Below are positions 35,270 to 43,318 of a stretch of 64,000 nucleotides of DNA, one piece after another. Both the position numbers and the translations under genes were made by a program. Numbering within the stretch: position 1 is the stretch's first letter; each line of letters begins with the position of its first letter. The notes beneath the pieces were generated by a model, which saw nothing but the letters and a program-made list of their open reading frames with translations, made no database searches and was not told the DNA's origin. This stretch comes from Candidatus Nitrosopumilus sp. (GTDB taxonomy: Archaea > Thermoproteota > Nitrososphaeria > Nitrososphaerales > Nitrosopumilaceae), in the NCBI GenBank assembly GCA_029864335.1, contig JAOTTS010000010.1:1-64000 (forward strand), in the 5' to 3' direction.

Positions 35270-36796
35270 ATGGTTCTGGAACTCCAAAAGCCACGTCCAA
35301 TTTGGCAAATAATGTTTTCAACACATCATACTGATGTTGGTTTACTTTATCTAATTACATCAGTAGCATTTTTGTTCATGGGTGGTGCATTAGCTCTTGC
35401 AATTAGAGCAGAGTTGTTCTTGCCAGGTGCACAAATTATTGGTGATGCAATGACCTTTAACAGAATCTTTACTGTTCACGGTACGACATTGATCTTTTTG
35501 TTTATAATACCATTTGCATCTGCAGTTGGTAATTACTTTGTGCCAATTATGGTTAGATACAAGGATATGGCATATCCAAAACTCAACGCGATTGCATTTT
35601 GGATGATTCCACCAGCAGGTGCACTCATCTGGTTAGGCTTTGCAGACTTTACGTGGTATGCAACACCACCTTACTCTATTATCAGTGCTCCAGGACCAGC
35701 TGCTGACATGTGGATATTTGGATTAAAGATTTTGGGTATTTCATCAGTACTTGGTGCCATCAACTTTATCGTCACAATTCTCAAATGTAAACATCCAGAC
35801 ATGTCAATTGGACAAGTTCCACTTTTGGCATGGTCATTTTTGTCATCCTCTTTGATTATTATAGTTGCAATCCCAACATTTGCTGCAGCACTGTTAATGT
35901 TACTTACTGACAGACTTGGTGTTAGTGGATTCTTCAATCCTGCAATGGGCGGAGATCCAATTGCATATGCCCACTTGTTTTGGTTTACGTTCCATCCAGA
36001 AGTTTACGTACTAGTGATTCCTGCAATTGGAATGATGTATGAAATCATCCCAAGATTTTCAAGAAAGCCAATTTACAGTTACAACTCTGGAATCTTTGCG
36101 TTTGTATTATTATCTATAGTTGGATTTTCATCATGGGCACATCATATGTATGCAACTGGCATGTCATTTACTGAAAAAACAGTCTTTATGATAGGAACTC
36201 TTGCAGCAGTTCCAGCATCTGCAATGCACGTCTTTAACTTTATTGCAACAATGTGGAATGCTAGAATCAAATTTTCAACACCAATGATGTGGGCAGTTGG
36301 GGGAATTGCATTGTTCTTCTCTGCAGGTGCAGGCGGTGTCGCAAATGCTGCCATGCCATTAGACTTTTCAACACACGATACATACTGGGTGGTTGGTCAC
36401 TTCCACCTCTTTGTGATGGGCACTATTGCATTTGGTTCAATTGGTTATCTCTACTACATGTTCCCATATGTCACAGGAAGAATGTACAATGAAACAATGG
36501 GCAAAGTCCACTTTGTTATGTCATTCATAGGAACTGTACTGGTATTCTTTACACAACACGTACTTGGCTTGTATGGAATGCCAAGAAGAATTTTCGATTA
36601 TCCTCCAATTCCGGAATGGATTGCTATGAACCAGATTGTAACAGTTGGTGCCATGATTATTGGTGTCAGCATGGCAATCTTCTTGATAAACATGATTTAC
36701 AGTTCTGGAAAAGGAAAACTTGCAAATACCGAAGATCCATTCGGTGTAGGTGGCAAGTATTACTATCCATTTGAGGCAAAGAACCCATCACATTAG
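35270..36796 (+). CDS. coxA: Haem-copper oxidase subunit I
   Basis: The catalytic subunit of the aerobic terminal oxidase (508 residues, 12 or so membrane helices). Haem and CuB ligands are all visible: H70 (VHGTT), H242-x3-Y246 (FHPEVY, the cross-linked His-Tyr), HH at 291-292, and H377 and H379 (GHFHL). The Glu in HPEVY marks an A1-type proton path. It reduces oxygen to water and pumps protons, as the end point of ammonia-driven respiration if the host is an ammonia oxidiser. Confidence 0.97.
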   Translation: MVLELQKPRPIWQIMFSTHHTDVGLLYLITSVAFLFMGGALALAIRAELFLPGAQIIGDAMTFNRIFTVHGTTLIFLFIIPFASAVGNYFVPIMVRYKDMAYPKLNAIAFWMIPPAGALIWLGFADFTWYATPPYSIISAPGPAADMWIFGLKILGISSVLGAINFIVTILKCKHPDMSIGQVPLLAWSFLSSSLIIIVAIPTFAAALLMLLTDRLGVSGFFNPAMGGDPIAYAHLFWFTFHPEVYVLVIPAIGMMYEIIPRFSRKPIYSYNSGIFAFVLLSIVGFSSWAHHMYATGMSFTEKTVFMIGTLAAVPASAMHVFNFIATMWNARIKFSTPMMWAVGGIALFFSAGAGGVANAAMPLDFSTHDTYWVVGHFHLFVMGTIAFGSIGYLYYMFPYVTGRMYNETMGKVHFVMSFIGTVLVFFTQHVLGLYGMPRRIFDYPPIPEWIAMNQIVTVGAMIIGVSMAIFLINMIYSSGKGKLANTEDPFGVGGKYYYPFEAKNPSH

Positions 36797-36803
36797 GAGA
36801 TAA

Positions 36804-37772
36804 ATGAAAATGAGTCACGATAATCAACAAACAGTTTACAGGACAACACCAGCCAGAACTGGAAAAATGATGATAATTATGTTAGGAATTTGTATTGTCG
36901 GTGGAGTAATATTCTTCTCAATGTGGGATTATTGGATTTCACAACCACCTCCAGTTGTTGCAATGATGGCAGGCGAAGCAGACCACTCAGCACCAGCAGC
37001 ACAAACTGGAAAAACCATTACAGAGGATCTTGTGTTTATTGAATCATCAGACTTTAGGACTTTGGCATTTAATGCATTACCAGGGGAGCCTGACAACAAT
37101 CCAATAATTAACATGAATGTTGGAGATAAAGTTGTGTTCAATGTAGACAATGCCGGAAAATCATTTCACGCATTTGGTGTTACAAAAGACGCTGAAGGCT
37201 TTGGTGGACTAATTCCTGGTAGTGAGGTAGCATCAGCATCAAACCCATTAAAACCAGGAATGAGCGGAACTTCTGAATTTGTTGCAGGTGAGGAGGGAAC
37301 CTACTATTACATCTGTACAGTTCCAGGTCATAGAGAACAAGGAATGGTTGGAGAAATCATCATTGGTCCTTCACAAGGTGGTGGTACAAAAACTGCAGCA
37401 GCCCCAACTGGTGTATCGCATGACTTTACTTTGGACTTTGTAGAATCTAGTGATTTCAGAACTTTGGCATTTAACGCATTACCAGGAGAAGATGGACATA
37501 ATCCAGAAATTAGAGTAAATTCAGGTGATGAAGTAACTGTTACATCTAACAATCTTGGTAAATCATTTCATGCATTTGGAGTTGTTTCAAATCCTGAAGA
37601 CTTTAACAGTATAGTGATGAATTCAGCAATCGCAGCAGCATCAAACCCATTAAAACCAGGTGAGGGTGGAAGTGTTACTTTTACTGCTGGTGCGCCAGGA
37701 ACTTACTATTACATCTGTACTGTTCCAGGACATGCATTACAAGGCATGCAAGGTAATTTTATAGTAGAATAA
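36804..37772 (+). CDS. Membrane-anchored protein with two tandem blue-copper domains
   Basis: A 322-residue protein with one N-terminal anchor (22-42) and two plastocyanin-like domains facing outside. Domain 1 has ligands H122, C171, H176 and M181; domain 2 has H256, C305, H310 and M315 (CTVPGH followed by Met in each). The two domains share long near-identical stretches (SSDFRTLAFNALPGE, ASNPLKPG, TYYYICTVPGH), so they arose by tandem duplication. In an oxidase operon it is the likely electron donor to CuA, replacing cytochrome c. It follows coxA by seven bases. Confidence 0.93.
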   Translation: MKMSHDNQQTVYRTTPARTGKMMIIMLGICIVGGVIFFSMWDYWISQPPPVVAMMAGEADHSAPAAQTGKTITEDLVFIESSDFRTLAFNALPGEPDNNPIINMNVGDKVVFNVDNAGKSFHAFGVTKDAEGFGGLIPGSEVASASNPLKPGMSGTSEFVAGEEGTYYYICTVPGHREQGMVGEIIIGPSQGGGTKTAAAPTGVSHDFTLDFVESSDFRTLAFNALPGEDGHNPEIRVNSGDEVTVTSNNLGKSFHAFGVVSNPEDFNSIVMNSAIAAASNPLKPGEGGSVTFTAGAPGTYYYICTVPGHALQGMQGNFIVE

Positions 37773-37774
37773 TT

Positions 37775-38218
37775 TTGGCAATTCAATATCTTGCATTAGC
37801 AACAATGATTGTTTTATATTCGCTAATGTTTGTTGGAGGATATATTTCAGCAGCTGGACTTGGATTGACTTGTCCTGAATGGCCTTTATGTCCTGATGGT
37901 ATAATGCCTTCTGAAGAATATCTTATTGAGTGGATTCATAGATTTGTTGCTGCTACCACTGCGAGCTTAGTTGCTGCAACAATGATTGCAAGCTGGCTAA
38001 ACAAAAACGCTGATAAAAAGATCAAATTCACAAGCACATTTGCTTCTGCTTTAGTAATTACACAAATCACATTAGGTGCACTTGTAATTGATATGAAACT
38101 TCATGCTGTCCTAGTCGCAGTTCACCTTGGTGTTGGAATACTGTTGTTTTCAATGGTATTGTTGACCACATTGTTTGCATTTAGAATTTCTAGAATGACT
38201 ATAAAATCTACAATTTAG
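37775..38218 (+). CDS. ctaA: Haem A synthase, half-size (CtaA/COX15 family)
   Basis: A 147-residue membrane protein with four helices. GLTCPEWPLCPDG near 30-42 holds the paired Cys of CtaA, IHRFVAATTA near 54 and HAVLVAVHLGVG near 113 hold the haem-ligand His. Full-length CtaA has eight helices in two such halves; archaea often have one half and may act as dimers. It oxidises haem O to haem A for the oxidase just upstream and starts two bases after the blue-copper gene. Confidence 0.88.
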   Translation: MAIQYLALATMIVLYSLMFVGGYISAAGLGLTCPEWPLCPDGIMPSEEYLIEWIHRFVAATTASLVAATMIASWLNKNADKKIKFTSTFASALVITQITLGALVIDMKLHAVLVAVHLGVGILLFSMVLLTTLFAFRISRMTIKSTI

Positions 38219-38732
38219 ATTTTTTGAAAATTTTTGGCAAATAAATATAGATCATTATTCCTGTGAAAACTAGAGCACCCACAATTATTGCACTAAAGAA
38301 AATTATTCCAAATGGACTTTGGGTACCCATATTAAAAGTATAAGTAATAATGCCTTCTTTTCCACTCATATCATACAAATCAATCTTTACAATATGATTT
38401 CCTTGTTGTCTCCAAACATAATCAAAATCCCAATGAGAACCTTCGATGGATTTTGGAGGAATTGTATCTACCTGTTGACCATTAAAAAAAATTCGAATTC
38501 CCATTGTAAATCTATCCACTTCATTATACTCAAATCCTTCAGTTACTTTTACCAAAAATTGAGATGGTTCTCCAATTTGTGGAAATTCTGGTAATGTGGC
38601 TACCTGCACTCTATATCCTGCCTCAAATTGCTCTGCAGAATTAAACATCGAATGAGCATATGCTTCATCAAAAGCTGTGACTGATGAAAATATTAAAATC
38701 AAGATCAGATAAACTGATCGCTTTTTAACCAT
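38208..38732 (-). CDS. Secreted, C-terminally anchored protein, unknown
   Basis: A 174-residue protein with a signal peptide (7-26), an extracellular beta domain that begins AHSMFNSAEQ after the cleavage region, and a C-terminal helix (142-165) with a basic end. The His after the signal, next to oxidase genes, could bind copper, but this is a guess. It is convergent with ctaA, overlapping by 11 bases. Confidence 0.65.
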   Translation of the reverse strand: MVKKRSVYLILILIFSSVTAFDEAYAHSMFNSAEQFEAGYRVQVATLPEFPQIGEPSQFLVKVTEGFEYNEVDRFTMGIRIFFNGQQVDTIPPKSIEGSHWDFDYVWRQQGNHIVKIDLYDMSGKEGIITYTFNMGTQSPFGIIFFSAIIVGALVFTGIMIYIYLPKIFKKSKL

Positions 38733-38796
38733 TCAAAGAATATACTATTTTACATGAATATATTGTAAATCAATTATTTTACGGAAATCTTCAAAA

Positions 38797-38805
38797 CCTT
38801 TAAAT
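38797..38805 (+). promoter_or_regulatory. TATA box of the SRPBCC gene
   Basis: CCTTTAAAT is centred about 29 bases before the TTG start at 38830, matching a leaderless pattern. Confidence 0.4.
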
Positions 38806-38829
38806 CCTTATTGGCAAGAAACTCAATCG

Positions 38830-39432
38830 TTGACCCTCGTTACAAAATCAATCGATATTAAGACACCTGTAGAGAATGTTTTTACCTACTTTGCAAGACC
38901 AGAACACGTTTCTGATCAAATCAAAAATGACACAGTAGGCATGACAGTAGTTCCTATGGATATCAAAGAAGGAATGGGTGTTGGTACAACCTTTAGAATT
39001 ATCGGTGACTTTAGCGGTAAACGTCTAGAGTGGGATTGTGAGACAACTGAATTCATCAGAAACGAAAAGATTACAGCAAAACAAATTGAAGGTCCATTTA
39101 AGACATGGCAAATCACAAATGAATTCAAAGCATTAGGAAATAATCTCACTAGAGTAACCATGTCAGTAGATTATGAAATGCCATTTGGTCCACTAGGAGT
39201 AATCTTGGATAAAGCAAAATTTGCAAAATCTGCTGAGAAAGGAATGGAAACTGCTCTTTACAACGTTAGAGGTTTACTAGAAGGAAATGGCTCAATTCCA
39301 GTTTACATCACACTAGATGCATACCAAAAACTTCTTGCCGAAAAGAAAAAGATGAATGATGTTCCAGTTTCAACTGCACTTACAGCAATTATTGAAAAGT
39401 ACAATGAAATTGAAGCAAAAACCCAAAACTAA
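38830..39432 (+). CDS. SRPBCC-family (polyketide cyclase/START-like) protein
   Basis: A 200-residue protein. Residues 1-150 fit the helix-grip SRPBCC fold: IDIKTPVENVFTYFARPEHV at 9-28, FSGKRLEWDCE near 60, and an amphipathic C-terminal helix ending LEGN. A further 45-residue basic and acidic tail is not typical of the fold. These pockets bind lipids or haem-like ligands; the ligand is unknown. The start is TTG at 38830. It is the last clear core gene before the accessory region. Confidence 0.8.
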   Translation: MTLVTKSIDIKTPVENVFTYFARPEHVSDQIKNDTVGMTVVPMDIKEGMGVGTTFRIIGDFSGKRLEWDCETTEFIRNEKITAKQIEGPFKTWQITNEFKALGNNLTRVTMSVDYEMPFGPLGVILDKAKFAKSAEKGMETALYNVRGLLEGNGSIPVYITLDAYQKLLAEKKKMNDVPVSTALTAIIEKYNEIEAKTQN

Positions 39433-39491
39433 ATTTTCATTTATTTTAAAATCTTAAGATTAATAACAACTCTGGGCATATTCATTTTGGT

Positions 39492-39565
39492 GGGTCTATA
39501 GCGCAGCCAGGTAGCGCACCGGACTCTTAATCCGGTTGTCAAGGGTCCGAATCCCTTTAGACCCG
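39492..39565 (+). tRNA. tRNA-Lys (anticodon CTT)
   Basis: A complete cloverleaf: acceptor GGGTCTA/TAGACCC fully paired, D arm GCGC/GCGC, anticodon stem CCGGA/TCCGG with loop CTCTTAA (CTT), T stem AAGGG/CCCTT with loop TCCGAAT, discriminator G. No intron and no CCA. Its 3' end marks the left edge of the accessory region. Confidence 0.95.
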
Positions 39566-40057
39566 CTCAATTTTCAAATTCCTTGTGACAATGTTTACAA
39601 ATTTTTCTCAATATTATATCATCTAAGATGATATTTATTGTGAGATACTATTCTTTTTTCACTTGGTTTGTATTTACCTGTAACGATATAGTTGATAGCA
39701 TCACTCATAAAAACTGATGATCTCCAATTCTTTTAAGATAATGTAAGAATAAAGCCTCAACTAGTACACATTTAGTATTATTAGATTCAATTAGTTTTGG
39801 TCATCTTTCTTTGTATATTTTATTTGTGAATGTTTTGCATAGATTATGTAACTTCTATATTCTATATGGAAAATGGATTACTTAATTCCAATTCCATAGA
39901 GACTTAATTATTTTTGGGGAATAAAGTTGATGTCATTATTAGATAACGCATCACGAGGATTCACCCACCATTTCGGGAATTAAATGAGACGCAGATTGGT
40001 GTGAAAATTATGAATAAGAAGTAAACCTGATAAATATGTAAATTAGAATTTGAAATT
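39566..40057. other. Gene-free stretch after tRNA-Lys
   Basis: No credible coding frame or RNA is seen in these 492 bases apart from one tRNA-end-like repeat at 39951-40010 and a weak TTTTTGGGGAATAAA echo of it near 39912. The DNA is AT-rich with many stops in all frames. Confidence 0.5.
39951..40010 (-). repeat. tRNA-end-like repeat, copy A (degenerate)
   Basis: On the plus strand it reads CACGAGGATTCACCCACC, then a TTTCGGGAATTAAATGAGACGC segment and GGTGTGAAA. It matches the copy at 48040 in order and spacing: T-arm-like start, a CCACC/GGG block, GAC-CAG, GGTGTGAAA. The first part corresponds to the T arm of a tRNA on the minus strand. Confidence 0.55.
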
Positions 40058-40724
40058 GTGAAAATTGGAATAATTTGTGCAATAGTATTGTCCATTGCAA
40101 TGTTTGCAATTCCTTTCTCTTATGCTGAAGAAACAATTACATTTTTCATTCATCCTCATCTTGTTGACTGTGTAGGAATTGGACCACAGAAATGCATGCA
40201 AATTCGAGAAAACCAACACTCTGAATGGCTCAATTTTTATAACCACATTGAAGGGTTTTCATTTTCCCAAGGAAACTCATCAAATTTCTGTAAAAACAAC
40301 TGATGTTGAAAATCCACCAACTGATGCTTCAAGCAAAAAATATAAATTAATTGAAATAATTAAACAAGAATCTACAACAGATCATATTCCATACAAGAAA
40401 ACATGTGCACCTGGATTTGTTCCATTAGGAGAGATATGTGTTCTAAATGACAGATGCGGTTCTGGAATATATCCTGGAAAAGTGTGTGTCATGGATGGCA
40501 TAGAACAACCATATCTCAAACCATTACAACAAGGCAATGCAGGAATTTCAGCAACTAATATTATTTGTGCAGAAGGTTTGAAACAAATGTTCAAATCTCA
40601 TAATGGTTCTCCTGCATGTATCAAACCACAATCAGTTAATTCACTAAAAGAACGAGGATGGCAGACATTCATGCCAATCTTTGCATGTACACTAAAATAT
40701 GCACCCAGTATGTGGAGTGGATAA
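40058..40724 (+). pseudogene. DUF4377-like secreted protein, frameshifted
   Basis: Frame one (GTG at 40058) gives a signal peptide and the DUF4377-type start FIHPHLVDCVGIGPQKCMQI up to NHIEGF, then stops at 40303. A second frame carries on with HQISVKTTDVENPP, a Cys-rich part (CAPGFVPLGEICVLNDRCG) and ends at 40724. Dropping one T in the TTTT at about 40257 would join them into about 220 residues, so either a very recent mutation or a read error. Confidence 0.7.
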
Positions 40725-40787
40725 AAAGACTAATGGAAATAATTGTATGATTAATTCGGAACACATTACAATAAAACACCAAGGCGA

Positions 40788-41114
40788 ATGCCAATGAATA
40801 AAAAAATTGTAATGGGAATAGGAATTGCTGTAATTGCAATTGGGATATTTATTCTGACATTAACAAATCCCAACTTGAGAGAAAACAAAGATACATGGTT
40901 TGGTTTTATCGACACAAGTTCAGAACCTATTCCTCCTGTAACTCAACAAGACCTACAAGAGATGATTGATGAGTGGATGAACAATCCTGACGAAGATGAT
41001 ACAAAACAACGCATAGAAATCATGAAGGCATATTATATATTTGAAGAAACAGGACAGAAATTAACTCAAGAGAGAAGGGTTGCTGATTATGAATCAGATC
41101 AGGAAAATGGTTAG
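40788..41114 (+). CDS. Small membrane-anchored protein, unknown
   Basis: A 108-residue protein with one N-terminal helix (about 6-26) and an acidic outer or inner part rich in Asp, Glu and Gln (QQDLQEMIDEWMNNPDEDD). No family recognised. It overlaps the next tiny frame by eight bases (ATGGTTAG), an arrangement typical of coupled genes. Confidence 0.55.
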   Translation: MPMNKKIVMGIGIAVIAIGIFILTLTNPNLRENKDTWFGFIDTSSEPIPPVTQQDLQEMIDEWMNNPDEDDTKQRIEIMKAYYIFEETGQKLTQERRVADYESDQENG

Positions 41115-41220
41115 TCTTGATATACCTAGAGAAGAACTTGACCAATTAAGACAAGATATTCGTGAAGAGATCAAAGAATTAGGATTTGATTTAGATTCTT
41201 TGGATACAGATTCAAGTTGA
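41107..41220 (+). CDS. Tiny acidic helical protein (37 aa)
   Basis: A 37-codon frame, MVSLDIPREELDQLRQDI and an acidic end, predicted wholly helical. It overlaps the end of the preceding membrane protein gene, which supports translation. It may instead be the stump of a longer gene continuing into the broken frame at 41223. Confidence 0.35.
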   Translation: MVSLDIPREELDQLRQDIREEIKELGFDLDSLDTDSS

Positions 41221-41222
41221 AT

Positions 41223-41473
41223 ATGGCTACAGTTAGTCATTGGAATAATGGTGTGATGGATGATGAGGCATTTGTTCAAGGGATTCAATTTTTAATCAAA
41301 GAAAAAGTATTGCAAATCCCATCTACATCTCGGGCATAATTTCTGAAGATAATACAATTCCAACTTGGATTAAGAACAATGCTGGATGGTGGGCAGATGG
41401 ACAGATTGATGATGGTACGTTTGTAAACGGAATAAAATATCTTATTGAAAATGGTATAGTTCGTGTTTCTTGA
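41223..41473 (+). pseudogene. Remnant of a secreted repeat-domain protein
   Basis: Two frames hold adjacent copies of the same thaumarchaeal surface motif: HWNNGVMDDEAFVQGIQFLI in one, ending at a TAA, then IPTWIKNNAGWWADGQIDDG and FVNGIKYLIENGI in the next, ending at 41473. Such W-x-NNAGWWADG-I-D-x-FV-GI-YLI units are common at the C-termini of secreted thaumarchaeal proteins. The frameshift lies near 41335, and the upstream part of the protein is missing. Confidence 0.65.
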
Positions 41474-41533
41474 TTTAGATTTATCATAAACAAATAATCA
41501 CCAAGATTTACAGGATCATGGCTGAATCTCTCT

Positions 41534-41626
41534 GAGGAATCAGCCACCAAATTGGATAAAAAAAGTTACATGGGCTCACAGGGACTCTACCCCCATTTTG
41601 AGTATGAAAATAGACGCATTTAATCA
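41534..41626 (-). repeat. tRNA-end-like repeat, copies B1 and B2 in tandem
   Basis: Two units follow each other. B1 reads GAGGAATCAGCCACCAAATTG; B2 reads ATGGGCTCACAGGGACTC, then ACCCCCATTTTGAGTATG and AAAATAGACGC. B1 matches the unit at 50299, and B2 matches the unit at 50271, so the same two variants sit side by side at both sites in opposite order. Confidence 0.55.
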
Positions 41627-41684
41627 GAATCGATCATGATAATTGTGGTGTATTTTTTATTACCAAATTAAATTCTGACAAATA

Positions 41685-42503
41685 ATGTCCCAGTTAATAG
41701 AATTGATGAACATCCCAATTACTATAGATATAGAATCTACAATAGCAGATGCCACAAAAATAATGCTTGATAAAAAAATAAGCAGAGTTTTAGTAACAAA
41801 AAATGAAAAAATAACATCAATTGTAACAGAAAAAGATCTAGGGTTATTTCTTCTTAAAGATAAATCAGATAGAACATTACAACAAATCTCATTAAGCGAG
41901 ATAATAAAGCCAGTACTAACAATTTCTCAATCTATTATGATTCAAGAATGTGCAAAAACAATGCTTCAAAATAACATTGGTTCACTTGGAATAACAAATA
42001 ATGATAAAAATATTGTAGGCATCATAACAAAAACAGATCTTGTAAGAGATTTTGTAAAAAACTATCAGAATAAAACAACAGTAGGAGAATACATGTCAGC
42101 ACATTATTCTTGGGTTTCTTCAGATTCTGTACTTACCCAAGTTGTCTCAAAAATGTTAGAGGAGAAAATATCTCGTGTAATTATAAGAAATAAAGAAAAA
42201 ATTCCCATCGGCATCATAACATTTCGAGATTTATTCAATCTTGTAATATCTATGGGAATTCAAAGAGACAGAATATTCCTAAAAAGTTTTGAATCAGAAC
42301 ATGGATTGGGAGAAACTCTTCAATCTAGTGAAGTAATGCAAAATGAGATCATTACTGCAAATTATGATGACGATATGGTAAAAGCATGTAAATTACTTTT
42401 AGATAATAAAATTAACGGAGTGGGGGTATTATCAGATAAAGGAGATTTGATTGGAATTTTAAGCAAAACAGACATTATCAAAGCAATTGCAACTTTGAAC
42501 TAG
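41685..42503 (+). CDS. Protein with four CBS domains
   Basis: A 272-residue soluble protein made of two CBS pairs. Each unit shows the pattern of an A-x-x-M/L helix followed by SRVLVTKNEK-type strands (SIVTEKDLG, GIITKTDLV, GIITFRDLF, GILSKTDII). CBS pairs bind adenosine nucleotides or SAM and act as energy sensors. No effector domain is attached. It stands alone in the accessory region. Confidence 0.9.
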   Translation: MSQLIELMNIPITIDIESTIADATKIMLDKKISRVLVTKNEKITSIVTEKDLGLFLLKDKSDRTLQQISLSEIIKPVLTISQSIMIQECAKTMLQNNIGSLGITNNDKNIVGIITKTDLVRDFVKNYQNKTTVGEYMSAHYSWVSSDSVLTQVVSKMLEEKISRVIIRNKEKIPIGIITFRDLFNLVISMGIQRDRIFLKSFESEHGLGETLQSSEVMQNEIITANYDDDMVKACKLLLDNKINGVGVLSDKGDLIGILSKTDIIKAIATLN

Positions 42504-42805
42504 ACTCAATATGGATCAATGATCTGAACAAATGATTCATGAATATTATAAACAAATTGTGTATTACATGTATTATGAAAGATAACAATAACAATTCAAA
42601 TATATCTTGGGAAGAAATTAGAGGTCTAACTTGGATATTCACAGAAGAATAAGATTAGTTTTAGATTCAAGCTATTTCTGACTTGAATCTTCAGTGGAAA
42701 ATATTGCTTTGTTATGCATAAAATGATGTAAATTTTGTACCCCCAATGGTAAATGAGTCCATGGAGATTCGAACTCATCTATTTCAGAGTCCATAGATAA
42801 TTCTT
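42504..42805. other. Gene-free stretch with a tRNA-like repeat
   Basis: These 302 bases hold no convincing gene. A 25-codon frame at 42574 (MKDNNNNS start) is too short to support. The only structure is the repeat at 42740-42803. Confidence 0.4.
42740..42803 (-). repeat. tRNA-end-like repeat, copy C1
   Basis: It contains GGAGATTCGAACTC, a near-perfect tRNA T arm on the minus strand, between ATGGTAAATGAGTCCAT and CTATTTCAGAGTCCATAGAT. The segment matches the copy at 46542 over its whole length and differs from the GGGCCCAC-type copies. Confidence 0.6.
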
Positions 42806-43203
42806 TCATTTTAAACGACCCAATTTCCTAAGTTTTACTAACATATCTTCAATTTGTCGTACAGGATGTTTTAAGATTGATTCATACAAACTAGCAGTAT
42901 TTTTTTCCTTTAAGTTTAAATCGTATCTGTAACATTTCCAAAATACATTATTCAATAATTTTGAAGTTCAATTTTTGTAAAACTATCCAGTTTTCAAGTT
43001 TTCCAGATATCGTATGATTCTAACAACCCCTTAATTGCATGATTGTATTGTACCGATTGGGAGTTACGAATTTGGAGTATTTTCTTAATCTCTCGCTTCC
43101 TAAGAGTTGTTTCTACCTCAATTCTGTGTTTTGAACAGTATAATCCAGATTCCTGACAGGCATGACAGTGGAGAAACTTAGAATAGTCCATATTTGGCAC
43201 CAA
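42806..43203 (-). pseudogene. Possible broken Cys-rich protein gene
   Basis: The frame from 43203 codes for 69 residues with a zinc-like start (LHCHACQESGLYC-x2-HR) and stops at 42994. After the stop, coding-like sequence goes on first in the same frame (KLDSFTKIELQNY) and then in another (NNVFWKCYRYDLNLKEKN, LYESILKHPVRQIEDML), ending at 42806. This fits one zinc-finger-like gene of about 130 residues that has decayed. The family is unknown. Confidence 0.45.
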
Positions 43204-43231
43204 AAACCATCAGTTATAGAGTTATCGTATA

Positions 43232-43273
43232 AATCGTTCATTTTGGGGATAAAAATAGATGTAGGTATGAATA
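43232..43273 (-). repeat. tRNA-end-like repeat, partial copy D
   Basis: Plus-strand ATTTTGGGGATAAAAATAGA and TGTAGGTATGAAT correspond to the second half of the 48040 copy (AAATGGGGGGTGAAAATGGA, ACAGGTAGGTGTGAAAT). The T-arm half is missing or too changed to see. Confidence 0.4.
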
Positions 43274-43318
43274 CAATGGCACTCCATGTGAGATACCTTC
43301 AGATTCAAAATATTAAAA

